A DNA stretch of 56,031 nucleotides from Verrucomicrobia bacterium UBA1629. Lineage in GTDB: Bacteria; Verrucomicrobiota; Kiritimatiellia; RFP12; UBA1067. The position numbers were made by a program, and so were the translations under genes. Of the stretch, positions 15,481 to 23,286 are shown piece after piece. Location of the stretch: assembly GCA_002321305.1 (NCBI GenBank), contig DCMF01000129.1, positions 1 to 56,031 of the forward strand. Direction: 5' to 3'. The stretch's first letter is position 1. Each line of letters opens with the position of its first letter. Under the pieces are notes generated by a model, which had not been told where the DNA came from, made no database searches, and saw nothing but the letters and a program-made list of their open reading frames with translations.

Positions 15481-15512
15481 GCGGGCCTATTCCGCTGCGG
15501 GCCGATTTTTGG

Positions 15513-15518
15513 TACAAT
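15513..15518 (+). promoter_or_regulatory. Extended -10 box of bamA
   Basis: TTTTTGG-TACAAT, ending 11 nt before ATG 15529; the predicted leader is about 4 nt, with no room for a ribosome site. Confidence 0.55.
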
Positions 15519-15528
15519 ACGCGAACTT

Positions 15529-17955
15529 ATGAAGAGTCTGTTTGCGTTGGCCGCGCTGGCGGGGGTCGTCTCCGCGTTTGCCGCGGATGTGACGGAAGTC
15601 CGGGTCAAGGCCCTGGACGGGTTCGGCGGCGACACGTCGTTTGTGGCGAGCCGTTGCCAGGTCAAGGCCGGGAAGCCCTACGACCCAGTGACGGTGACGC
15701 GCGACGTCACGTCGCTCAAGAACTCCGGCGAGTTCGAGGACATCACGGCCGACGCCCAGCGCGTGGCGGACGGCGTGGAGGTCACGTACTACGTGAAGCG
15801 CAAGATGCGCTACGCGGGGCCGCTCGTCATCGAGGGCAACGAGGAGCTGAGCGAGTCGAAGATCGCCGATGAGGCGGGGCTGAAGGACGGCTACCTCTAC
15901 GGCGAGTCCGACCTCGCGGCGGCGGCGGCGCGCGTCCGTCTCGCCTACCAGAAGAAGCACTACGCCGACGCGAAGGTCGTCTTCCGCACGAAGCTCATTT
16001 CCGGCAATGACGTGAACGTCGTCTTCACGGTTGACGAGGGCGCGCGCCAGAAGGTGGCGGACTACGTCTTCGAGGGCACGCCCCATGCCGTGGACGTCTC
16101 CGCCTGGCGGGCGCTCGGCCTCGGCGGCGAGCTGGACGAGGGGACGTTCGACGCGGCGGAGCTGCACGCGGCGATCAACGACCTGCCGTGGTGGAACCCG
16201 ATGGGCTGGTTCTCCGACAGCCCGGTGACGAAAGACCAGCTCGCGCAGTGCTGCGACAAGCTCGCCGAGGTCTACCGCAACCACGGCTATCTCGACGTGA
16301 AGGTCGAGGGTCCGCGCCGCATCCCGGCGGGGGAGGGCAAGGTGAATCTCGTCTTCACGTTCACGGAAGGCGTCCAGTACCGCGTCGGCACGACGCAGGT
16401 GACGGGCGTGACGCGCTATTCGGCGGCTGACGTCGCCTCGCGCAGCGGGCTGCCGGCGGCCGGGACGATCGCCGGCGAGAAGGCGCTCGCGGACGCGGCG
16501 CACCGCATCGAGGTCGCCGTCGGCTCCGGCGATTCGGGGCTTGCGGACTCCCGCGTCGACATCCGGCGCATCCCGACGGACGATCCGTCCGTCGTCAACG
16601 TCGTCTTCAAGGTGAGCGAGGGCGTGCCAGTCGTGCTGAACGACGTGAAGATCCGCGGCAACGACTACACGATGGACAAGGTGATCCGCCGCGAGATCGC
16701 GCTGGGTCCGGGCGACCGCATGCTCGCCGACCGCGCCGAGCGCTCGCAGAAGCGCCTCGAGAACCTCGACTACTTCGCGCGCGTGCGCTACTACCTGGAG
16801 CCGACGGGCCTCGGCAAGGACGCCAGCGGCGCCGAGTACCGCGATCTCGTCTACGAGGTCGAGGAGAAGAACACGGGCTCGTTCATGGTCGGCGTCGGCG
16901 CGTCGACGGTCGATTCCGTCTACATCTCCGCCGAGGTGAACCAGAACAACTTCGACCTCTTCGCCCCGTCGAAGCTCTTCCGCGGCGCGGGGCAGAAGGG
17001 CCGCGCCTACGTGGCGTGGGGCCCGCGCTACCAGTCGGCCGAGCTCGGCTTCGTCGAGCCGCATCTTTTCGGTCGCATGCTGGAGCTGTCGGTCGATCTC
17101 TACCGCCGTCTGCGCTGGTATGACGAGTACGACCTCATCCGCACGGGCGCGATGGCCTCGTTCGCGTATCCCGTGAAGTTCTGGCCGACGTGGGAGCCGT
17201 TCGGGCGCTTCGGCGTCGGCGTGTCCGGCGAATACATCGAGTTCGACGACGTCGACCGGGGCATGTACGCCTATGGCGGCAAGACCGGGCGCCTCTTCGA
17301 GATGGAGGAGCGCGAATACGGCGACGCCTTCGAGCCGGTCGTGCACCTCTACTGGTCGAAGGACGGCCGCGACAACTTCCGCATGCCGACGCGCGGCTAC
17401 CGCACGCGCGTGTTCCTCGACGTCGCGCCGGCGGGCGACAACCAGTATTGGCGTCTCGGCATCAACCACCGCAACTACTTCAACGTCTGGCGGCAGCTCC
17501 TCGGCGCGAACGTCGACCACGTCTTCATGGTCGCGCTGCGGGCCGAGACGATCGACGCGTTCTCGGACGACCTGCCGATCTACAACCGCATGTTCCTCGG
17601 CGGCCCGAAGTCGATTCGCGGCATCGAGTACCGCAACGTCGCGCCGATGGCGCGGCGGCTGGGCCACAGCGACGACTGGGCCCCGTGGGGTGGCCAGACG
17701 CTCTTCTGCATGAACTTCGAGTACACGATCCCGATCGTCAAGATGCTGCGCTTCGCCGTCTTCTCGGATGTCGGCTCGGTCGGCGAGGACGTGTGGGACC
17801 TCGACTTCTCGGACACGTTCGCGTGGACGGTCGGCTGCGGCTTCCGCCTCGACATCCCGATGTTCCCGATTCGCCTCGACTTCGCGACGCCGGTCGAGAA
17901 GCCCGAACATGCCGAGGAGGAGGTCTTCTCGTTCACGGTCGGGTATGACTTCTGA
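15529..17955 (+). CDS. bamA: Outer-membrane assembly factor BamA
   Basis: An 808-residue Omp85 protein that folds and inserts beta-barrel proteins. It has a signal peptide (MKSLFALAALAGVVSAFAAD). About five POTRA domains span residues 22-430; typical POTRA pieces are PLVIEGNEELSESKIADEAG, YRNHGYLDVKVEG and VKIRGNDYTMDKVIRREIAL. The C-terminal barrel (about 440-808) has the Omp85 motif GGPKSIRGIEYR and ends in Phe (FTVGYDF), as outer-membrane proteins do. The next genes are an OmpH/Skp chaperone and lpxD, the classic envelope cluster. Confidence 0.95.
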   Translation: MKSLFALAALAGVVSAFAADVTEVRVKALDGFGGDTSFVASRCQVKAGKPYDPVTVTRDVTSLKNSGEFEDITADAQRVADGVEVTYYVKRKMRYAGPLVIEGNEELSESKIADEAGLKDGYLYGESDLAAAAARVRLAYQKKHYADAKVVFRTKLISGNDVNVVFTVDEGARQKVADYVFEGTPHAVDVSAWRALGLGGELDEGTFDAAELHAAINDLPWWNPMGWFSDSPVTKDQLAQCCDKLAEVYRNHGYLDVKVEGPRRIPAGEGKVNLVFTFTEGVQYRVGTTQVTGVTRYSAADVASRSGLPAAGTIAGEKALADAAHRIEVAVGSGDSGLADSRVDIRRIPTDDPSVVNVVFKVSEGVPVVLNDVKIRGNDYTMDKVIRREIALGPGDRMLADRAERSQKRLENLDYFARVRYYLEPTGLGKDASGAEYRDLVYEVEEKNTGSFMVGVGASTVDSVYISAEVNQNNFDLFAPSKLFRGAGQKGRAYVAWGPRYQSAELGFVEPHLFGRMLELSVDLYRRLRWYDEYDLIRTGAMASFAYPVKFWPTWEPFGRFGVGVSGEYIEFDDVDRGMYAYGGKTGRLFEMEEREYGDAFEPVVHLYWSKDGRDNFRMPTRGYRTRVFLDVAPAGDNQYWRLGINHRNYFNVWRQLLGANVDHVFMVALRAETIDAFSDDLPIYNRMFLGGPKSIRGIEYRNVAPMARRLGHSDDWAPWGGQTLFCMNFEYTIPIVKMLRFAVFSDVGSVGEDVWDLDFSDTFAWTVGCGFRLDIPMFPIRLDFATPVEKPEHAEEEVFSFTVGYDF

Positions 17956-17967
17956 CCGCACAAGTCC

Positions 17968-18001
17968 CTCACGTCGCGCTGGTCACGCCAGTCGTCGTGA
18001 G
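17968..18001 (+). other. Hairpin between bamA and ompH
   Basis: Outer stem CTCACGTCG/CGTCGTGAG (one mismatch) with inner stem CTGG/CCAG. It is followed by GGACAAAGGACAAAAGACGA, one of the short repeat families seen also before pyrE and after era. No T-run follows, so it may be an attenuator or a repeat rather than a terminator. Confidence 0.45.
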
Positions 18002-18070
18002 GACAAAGGACAAAAGACGACAGACAACGGCTATCTAGAACAACAAGAAAGACATAAGGAAAAGAAACAA

Positions 18071-18631
18071 ATGAAGAAACTCGCATTCACGCTCGTTCTG
18101 CTCGCGGCTTTCGCCGCCTCGGCGGAGATGAAGGTCGGCACGGTCAACCTGATGCTCCTCATCCGCAACCACCCGAACTACGACGCCAACAAGGAGCTTT
18201 TGACCTCGACAGACAAGGACTACCAGAAGAAGGTCGAGGCGATCAAGTCCGAGGGCGAGAGCCTTCAGGCGGAGGGCAAGAAGATCGCCGAGCAGCTGCG
18301 CAACCCGATGCTCGCGGCGAAGGCGAAGGCCGACGTCGAGAAGCAGCTCATGGACATCCAGCAGAAGCTGATGGGCATCGAGCAGCGCTACCGCGCCGAA
18401 GTCGCGCGCTGCCGCCAGGACCTGCAGGACCTGGAGGGACGCCTCCTCAAGACGACGACGGACGACCTGCGCAAGCGGCTCGCGAAGTTCGCCGAGAAGA
18501 AGGACTACGACCTCATCCTCGACAAGACCGCCGCGCCGTTCGCGAAGGCGAAGTACGACGTGACGGACGAGATGCTGCAGGAGCTGGGCGTCGAGCCCAG
18601 GAACGCGAAGGGCCGCGATGAGGGCAAGTGA
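18071..18631 (+). CDS. OmpH/Skp-family periplasmic chaperone
   Basis: A 186-residue protein. It has a signal peptide (MKKLAFTLVLLAAFAASAE), then the family start MKVGTVNLMLLIRNHPNY and a long coiled coil (about 50-145, rich in K, E, Q). Skp-type proteins hold unfolded outer-membrane proteins for BamA, whose gene lies just upstream. The start at the MKK codon is set by the signal peptide; the open frame continues upstream into bamA. The stop lies 14 nt inside lpxD. Confidence 0.88.
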   Translation: MKKLAFTLVLLAAFAASAEMKVGTVNLMLLIRNHPNYDANKELLTSTDKDYQKKVEAIKSEGESLQAEGKKIAEQLRNPMLAAKAKADVEKQLMDIQQKLMGIEQRYRAEVARCRQDLQDLEGRLLKTTTDDLRKRLAKFAEKKDYDLILDKTAAPFAKAKYDVTDEMLQELGVEPRNAKGRDEGK

Positions 18632-19643
18632 GCTGGCGAAGGCCCTCGGCGGCACGCTGGAGGGCTCAGACGTCGACATCCTCTCCTGCGCGGGGCTGGA
18701 GGAGGCCCGCAAGGGCGACCTCAGCTTCTGCAAGGACCCGAAGCACGTCGCGCTCGTGCAGGTGACGAAGGCCTCGGCCGTCCTCCTGACGAAGGACTGG
18801 GAACACGGCGCGCCGTGCGCGGTCATCCGCGTGAAGGACCCGAACGACGCCTGCATGAAGGCGGCCGCGCTGCTGGCGCCGCCGCCGCCCGTCCGCGCGC
18901 CGGGCATCCACCCGACCGCCGTCATCGACCCGTCCGTCACGCTCGGCAAGCGCGTCCACATCGGCGCTTGCACGGTCATCGAGAAGGGCGCGGAGATCGG
19001 CGACGACTGCGTCATCGAGGCGCAGGTCTTCATCGGCGAGAACTGCCGCCTCGGCGACGATTGCCACCTCTATCCGCAGGTCACGCTCCGCGAAGGCTCG
19101 GTGCTCGGCAAGAAGGTCATCCTGCACTGCGGCGTGCGGATCGGCGGCGACGGCTACGGCTACACGACGTCGGTCGGCCTGACGGGCATCAGGATCGAGA
19201 AGATCCCCCAGCTCGGCATCGTCGAGCTGGGCGACGGCGTCGAGGTCGGCTCGAACACGACGATTGACCGCGCGCGCATCGGCCGTACCTACATCGGGCC
19301 GCAGACGAAGATCGACAACCTCGTGCAGATCGGCCACAACGTCAAGGTCGCGGGCTATTCGGGCATCATCGCCCAGGCGGGCGTCGCGGGCTCGACGCAG
19401 ATCGGCAAGGGCTGCCTCATCTGGGCGCAGGCCGGCATTTCCGGCCACATCAAGATCGCGGACGGCGTCCAGGTCGGGCCCCAGGCGGGCGTGCCGAAGA
19501 CGCTGGACGGCTCGGTCAAGTACGTGCTCGGCGCGCCGGCCGAGTCGAAGAAGGAGTTTGGCGCGCGCCTTCTCCTGCCGCGTCTGGTGGAGAAGCTGCG
19601 CGCCGAGGTAAGGGAACTGAAGGCGCTCGTCGCCGCGAAGTGA
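18618..19643 (+). CDS. lpxD: UDP-3-O-acylglucosamine N-acyltransferase
   Basis: A 341-residue LpxD, which adds the N-linked acyl chain in lipid A synthesis. There is an N-terminal uridine-binding domain (1-100), then a left-handed beta-helix of hexapeptide repeats (about 100-300; e.g. VTLGKRVHIGACTVIEKGAE). The catalytic His is in VQIGHNVKVAGYSGI, with GGDGYGYTT upstream. A short C-terminal helix ends the protein. It overlaps ompH by 14 nt, so translation is probably coupled. Shows that this organism makes lipid A. Confidence 0.96.
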   Translation: MRASELAKALGGTLEGSDVDILSCAGLEEARKGDLSFCKDPKHVALVQVTKASAVLLTKDWEHGAPCAVIRVKDPNDACMKAAALLAPPPPVRAPGIHPTAVIDPSVTLGKRVHIGACTVIEKGAEIGDDCVIEAQVFIGENCRLGDDCHLYPQVTLREGSVLGKKVILHCGVRIGGDGYGYTTSVGLTGIRIEKIPQLGIVELGDGVEVGSNTTIDRARIGRTYIGPQTKIDNLVQIGHNVKVAGYSGIIAQAGVAGSTQIGKGCLIWAQAGISGHIKIADGVQVGPQAGVPKTLDGSVKYVLGAPAESKKEFGARLLLPRLVEKLRAEVRELKALVAAK

Positions 19644-19663
19644 GGCACGGGCGGGAAAAGGCT

Positions 19664-20464
19664 ATGGCAAGCGGAAACTTTGATTTCGGGGCGCTCCTGA
19701 ACGACCAGTTCAAGGGCATTCGCAAGGGCTACAAGTTCGGCAAGGCGTTCAACGACGACAAGTCGCTCGCGCGTCCGGCGAAGCCGGCCGTGGAGGTCGC
19801 GTCGGACGACAACGCGGCGCTCAAGGCCGCCTACGAGGCGGGCGAGGCCGTTTCGGGGCTCGTCGAGAAGGAGGTGAAGGGCGGCTACGAGGTGACCGTC
19901 GCCGGCCAGCGCGCGTTCTGTCCCTTCTCCCAGATCGACCGGTTCAAGAAGGAGCCGTCCGACTATCTCGGACGCAAGTTCGACTTCGTCGTCACGGAAT
20001 ATGCGAAGGACGACCGGGGCCTCAGCGTCGTCGTCTCGCGCCGTGCGCTCCTGGAAGTCCAGGCCGCGGCGCAGCGCGAGGCCGTCCTCAGCGAGCTGCA
20101 CGAGGGCGAGACGCTGAACGGCACCGTCACGCGCGTCTTCGACTTCGGGGCGTTTGTCGATCTCGGCGGCGTCGACGGGCTCATCCCCGTGCGCGAGATC
20201 GCGTGGGAGCGCGTCGAGGACCCGAACGCGATCCTGAAGTCGGGCGATGCCGTGACCGTCAAGGTCCTGCACATCGACCGCGAGGCGGGCAAGATCGCGC
20301 TCTCCCGCAAGGAGTGCCTGCCGCGCGTCTTCCACCGCTCGCCCGAAGAGGAGGCGTCCGCCAAGTCGGCGGCCGAAGTCGCGGAATGGATGAAGGCGAA
20401 TGCCGAGAGGAACGCGCATGTCGGCTCGCTCGCGGGCGTGTTTGACGGCCTGAAGCTCGGCTGA
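19664..20464 (+). CDS. S1 RNA-binding-domain protein
   Basis: A 266-residue protein with two S1-like OB folds. The first (about 62-125) is degenerate (VSGLVEKEVKGGYEVTVAG). The second (about 145-215) is canonical (LNGTVTRVFDFGAFVDLGGV, DGLIPVREIAW, VLHIDREAGKIALSRKE). It is much shorter than ribosomal protein S1 and lacks extra S1 copies, so it is better viewed as an S1-like accessory RNA-binding protein. ATG 19664 has GGGAAAAGG upstream; a GTG at 19640 overlapping the lpxD stop is an alternative start. Confidence 0.8.
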   Translation: MASGNFDFGALLNDQFKGIRKGYKFGKAFNDDKSLARPAKPAVEVASDDNAALKAAYEAGEAVSGLVEKEVKGGYEVTVAGQRAFCPFSQIDRFKKEPSDYLGRKFDFVVTEYAKDDRGLSVVVSRRALLEVQAAAQREAVLSELHEGETLNGTVTRVFDFGAFVDLGGVDGLIPVREIAWERVEDPNAILKSGDAVTVKVLHIDREAGKIALSRKECLPRVFHRSPEEEASAKSAAEVAEWMKANAERNAHVGSLAGVFDGLKLG

Positions 20465-20466
20465 AA

Positions 20467-21165
20467 ATGAGATCCGATCCCTTTGTCCTGTGCCTCACCA
20501 ATACGGTGGCGGCGAACTTCACGGCCAACGTGCTGTTGGCGATCGGCGCGAAGCCGGCGATGATCGAAGAGCCGTCGGAAGCGGCGGAACTGGCGGCGGT
20601 GGCGGATGCCATCCTTGTCAACGTCGGCACGCTGACGCCGTCTCAGGCCGAGGTCATGCGCACGGCTGTCGCCGTCGCCACGGGGTCTGTCCCCACTGGG
20701 GCGATGGGGTCTGTCCCCTGGGTTCTCGACCCGGTGGGGGTGCAGTTCCTGTCGTACCGGCGACAGCTCGTGTTGGAGCTTATTCAGCGAAAACCGACAC
20801 TTATTCGCGGAAATCACGCAGAAATCGAGTTTTTGGCGGGGTCTGTCCCCAATCTGAAGGGGTCTGTCCCCATCCTTTCGACGGGCGAAGTGGATCGAAT
20901 CTGGGGTGATGGCCTTGAGCCGATCGAGATTACGGGCGGTGCCGCGATTCTGCAGCAGGTCACGGCGACGGGCTGTGCGCAGGGTGCCATCTGCGCGGCG
21001 ATGCTGGGGCGGGGCCTGTCCCCCGTGGACGCGGCGGTGCAGGCGTCCAGGCTGATGAAGCGCGCGGGCGAACGCGCGTTTGCGAAGGCCCCGACGCCCG
21101 GTTCGTTCCAGATTGCGCTGATAGACGCGCTGTCTGAACTCGCGCAGTCCCTGCCGCTGTCCTGA
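20467..21165 (+). CDS. thiM: Hydroxyethylthiazole kinase
   Basis: A 232-residue ThiM-like kinase that phosphorylates hydroxyethylthiazole for thiamine salvage. Motifs: LCLTNTVAANFTANVLLAIG at the N-terminus, ILVNVGTL, WVLDPVGVQFLSYR, LIRGNHAEIEFLAG and VTATGCAQGAICAAML (the conserved T-G-C). Four exact GGGGTCTGTCCCC repeats (20682-20871), each read as GSVP, sit in two loops: GSVPTGAMGSVP before the VLDPVG motif and GSVPNLKGSVP after LIRGNHAEIEFLA. thiE follows after 15 nt. No TPP riboswitch can fit in the 2 nt before the gene. Confidence 0.88.
   Translation: MRSDPFVLCLTNTVAANFTANVLLAIGAKPAMIEEPSEAAELAAVADAILVNVGTLTPSQAEVMRTAVAVATGSVPTGAMGSVPWVLDPVGVQFLSYRRQLVLELIQRKPTLIRGNHAEIEFLAGSVPNLKGSVPILSTGEVDRIWGDGLEPIEITGGAAILQQVTATGCAQGAICAAMLGRGLSPVDAAVQASRLMKRAGERAFAKAPTPGSFQIALIDALSELAQSLPLS
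20682..20871 (+). repeat. Four in-frame GGGGTCTGTCCCC repeats in thiM
   Basis: Exact 13-nt copies at 20682-20694, 20706-20718, 20838-20850 and 20859-20871, all in the same frame, plus a diverged copy at 21011-21023. Related GGGGACA units lie in the EamA gene at 7320-7392. Confidence 0.8.
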
Positions 21166-21180
21166 AGGAAGGGGCGCGCG

Positions 21181-21834
21181 ATGATAGACTATCGGCTTTA
21201 CCTGGTGACGGACGATCCGAGCCGCTATGCGGGCGACTGGCTGGAGAACGTGCGGGCGGCCGTCGAGGGCGGCGTGACCTGTGTGCAGTATCGTGATACG
21301 GAAAGCCCGCGCGCGGTCCAGTACGAACGCATCCGCCGTCTGCAGGATGCGCTGCGGCCGTTCAAGACGCCGATCGTCGTCAACAATGATGTGGAACTCG
21401 CGCAGGCCGTCCGTGCCGAGGGCGTTCATGTCGGGCAGAGCGACTTGCCGCCCGAAGCCGTGCGCGCCCTCGTCGGCCCATCCTGCGAAATCGGCTTCTC
21501 GATCACGTCGCGTGCGGACATCCGCGCGTTCCTGTCGTCCGCGACGCGCCGGGCGGTGGTGAATTGCCTCGGCCTTGGGCCTGTTTTCGACGCCCGCAAG
21601 ACGAAAGCCGACGCGGCGCCTGCGCTGGGGGTGGACGGGCTGCGCGACCTCGTTCAGGCCGTCCGTTCGTCAGGCGTTCCCGCGCTTCCGCTTGTGGCCA
21701 TCGGCGGCCTGACGCTCGAGAACGCAGAGGCTGTCCGTGCGGCGGGGGTAGACGGCCTCGCCCTCGTCTCCGCATTCTCGAAGGTCTCGGAGCCCTTTGA
21801 AGCCGCACGAAATCTTTCTGCGCTGTTGAAGTGA
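21181..21834 (+). CDS. thiE: Thiamine-phosphate synthase
   Basis: A 217-residue TIM-barrel enzyme that joins HMP-pyrophosphate and thiazole phosphate. Motifs: YLVTDD at the start, VTCVQYRD, VNNDVELAQAVRAEGVHVGQ followed by SDLP, GLGPVFDARKTKADA and LPLVAIGGLTLENA. A GGAAGGGG ribosome site precedes ATG 21181. It forms a two-gene unit with thiM. Confidence 0.93.
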   Translation: MIDYRLYLVTDDPSRYAGDWLENVRAAVEGGVTCVQYRDTESPRAVQYERIRRLQDALRPFKTPIVVNNDVELAQAVRAEGVHVGQSDLPPEAVRALVGPSCEIGFSITSRADIRAFLSSATRRAVVNCLGLGPVFDARKTKADAAPALGVDGLRDLVQAVRSSGVPALPLVAIGGLTLENAEAVRAAGVDGLALVSAFSKVSEPFEAARNLSALLK

Positions 21835-21998
21835 TTCAGTATTTCAGACCCGTTGGCCCGACAGATCGCGCTTCGAGGTGGAAAACTGCTCGCTCGGTCT
21901 CGTCGTTCGGTTTTGCGCTTCTCACAGAAGACAATTGGCCGACTTCAGTATGCCATGCCTCGGCATGATAACTGGTTGCGGGCGAGACCTCTCCGATA

Positions 21999-22027
21999 TT
22001 GACCAGACGTCCTGCAAATGATAGACT
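21999..22027 (+). promoter_or_regulatory. Promoter of the lipoprotein gene, leaderless start predicted
   Basis: -35 TTGACC (21999-22004), 17-nt spacer, extended -10 TGA-TAGACT (22022-22027). The ATG at 22035 comes 8 nt after the box. The rest of the 200-nt thiE-lipoprotein gap shows no gene. Confidence 0.65.
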
Positions 22028-22034
22028 ATGCGCC

Positions 22035-22517
22035 ATGAAAATCAAGAGACCTTTGATTGTGTTTTGTGTCGGCACCTGTTTGTGCGGTTGCGCCCTGTTC
22101 TCGCCGCCTGAAGCGGAGCCTCGTCCCGTAGTCGTCGATGGTGTCCGGCTCAATCGCATTCCTGGCACGATGGCCATCGATATCCCATCTGGCCTTGAAG
22201 ATGCGAAAGTCTTGGATGCCGTTGAACGTGCGATTGCGGGTACGCATCCGGGGACGCGCAAAGTTGCCATAATCAGCCAGTGGCGTCCCGAATTGCGCGA
22301 CCCTGAAAACAGGTGGATACGTGTCGGACTGACGGTGCGGCATCATTATCTTCAGGTCTGTTACCGCATCGAAGGCGCTAAGCTGATTCCAGATGTGCCA
22401 ACGTCCGTCAACCTGAAGCAGGACGGCACACGCATCCATCGCAAAGTCCCTTCATGGATCAACAGTCTCAGCGTCTTGATTTCACGGCAATTGTATGCGA
22501 AGAATTCGGGGCAATGA
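22035..22517 (+). CDS. Hypothetical lipoprotein
   Basis: A 160-residue protein with a lipoprotein signal (MKIKRPLIVFCVGTCLCGCA; lipobox L-C-G-C with lipidated Cys19). The rest is unrecognised: VDGVRLNRIPGTMAIDIPSG, then two strands with RWIRVGLTVRHHYLQVCYR. It stands alone with its own promoter. GC content is lower than in the neighbouring housekeeping genes. The in-frame TTG at 21999 is part of the -35 box and is not the start. Confidence 0.65.
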   Translation: MKIKRPLIVFCVGTCLCGCALFSPPEAEPRPVVVDGVRLNRIPGTMAIDIPSGLEDAKVLDAVERAIAGTHPGTRKVAIISQWRPELRDPENRWIRVGLTVRHHYLQVCYRIEGAKLIPDVPTSVNLKQDGTRIHRKVPSWINSLSVLISRQLYAKNSGQ

Positions 22518-22518
22518 C

Positions 22519-22542
22519 TCTCACTTTTTTAAAAAAGTGAGA
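22519..22542. terminator. Perfect 24-nt palindrome after the lipoprotein gene
   Basis: TCTCACTTTTTTAAAAAAGTGAGA, a 12+12 inverted repeat without a spacer, 2 nt after the stop codon. It may act as a terminator or be a binding site before the next gene at 22562. Confidence 0.5.
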
Positions 22543-22561
22543 ATAGGCTTGTTCTGCAATC

Positions 22562-23113
22562 ATGATCATTCGACCAGTTCAGTGTGCAGACGCGGCGGCG
22601 CTTGCGGAGATTTACCGTCCCTACGTGGAAGAGACGGCGATCACGTTTGAATACGAGGCGCCGTCCGCCGAGGCGTTCGGCAAGCGGATTGCACAGATCA
22701 CGGCGCGCTATCCGTATCTTGTGGCCGAAGATGCGGCAGGGCGTCCGTGCGGCTACGCCTATGCATCCACATTCAAGGAGCGCGCGGCCTACGACTGGTC
22801 CGTCGAGACGTCGATTTATGTTGCCTGCGGCATGCATGGATGCGGCATCGGACGCGCACTTTACGAACAGTTGGAGGCTTGTCTGCGGCGGCAGAACGTC
22901 CGCAACCTCTACGCCTGCCTGGCGGCGCCGCGTCCCGGCAGTGACCGCCTTGACGAGTCGAGCCGCCGGTTTCACGAGCGTCTCGGCTATCGGCTCGTCG
23001 GCACGTTCAGCCAGTGCGCCTACAAGTTCGGGCAGTGGTACGACATGATCTGGCTCGAGAAGTTCCTCGCGCCGCACACGGCCACTGTGGAGCCTTTCCG
23101 GCCTTGGAGATGA
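22562..23113 (+). CDS. GNAT acetyltransferase, phosphinothricin-acetyltransferase-like
   Basis: A 183-residue GNAT enzyme of the PAT/Bar-like family: IRPVQCADAAALAEIYRPYV, then ETAITFEYEAPSAEAF, GYAYASTFKERAAYDWSVET and the acetyl-CoA loop CGMHGCGIGRALYEQL. Chromosomal members commonly acetylate methionine sulfoximine/sulfone-type compounds or other small amines; the substrate here is unknown. It ends in FGQWYDMIWLEKFL, as is typical. No clear promoter was seen apart from the palindrome region upstream. Confidence 0.8.
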   Translation: MIIRPVQCADAAALAEIYRPYVEETAITFEYEAPSAEAFGKRIAQITARYPYLVAEDAAGRPCGYAYASTFKERAAYDWSVETSIYVACGMHGCGIGRALYEQLEACLRRQNVRNLYACLAAPRPGSDRLDESSRRFHERLGYRLVGTFSQCAYKFGQWYDMIWLEKFLAPHTATVEPFRPWR

Positions 23114-23216
23114 TTCACAAGTCGGCCTTTCAGACGTCGGGCAAAGCCGAATTCCCTGTGCGTCTTTCCGCTTTTGGTCGAAGTCCCCGCCGCTGACGCC
23201 CGAGGCTGGATTTTGG

Positions 23217-23222
23217 TATAAT
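23217..23222 (+). promoter_or_regulatory. Extended -10 box of the RND gene
   Basis: TTTTGG-TATAAT, a full consensus extended -10, about 65 nt upstream of the chosen start. Confidence 0.55.
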
Positions 23223-23286
23223 GTCGTCGAGTAAGGGCTGAAGGGCATCAGGCGTCTCCAGACGAAAGGGCTTGGATGCCGAAACC

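Noticed and set aside
15487..17961. 824-codon minus-strand frame opposite bamA
   Set aside because: Same artefact: low-complexity Arg/Val/Ala/Asp-rich reading antisense to a clear BamA.
20440..20470. TPP riboswitch before thiM-thiE
   Set aside because: Only 2 nt separate the upstream stop from the thiM start; no riboswitch core is seen there or before thiE.
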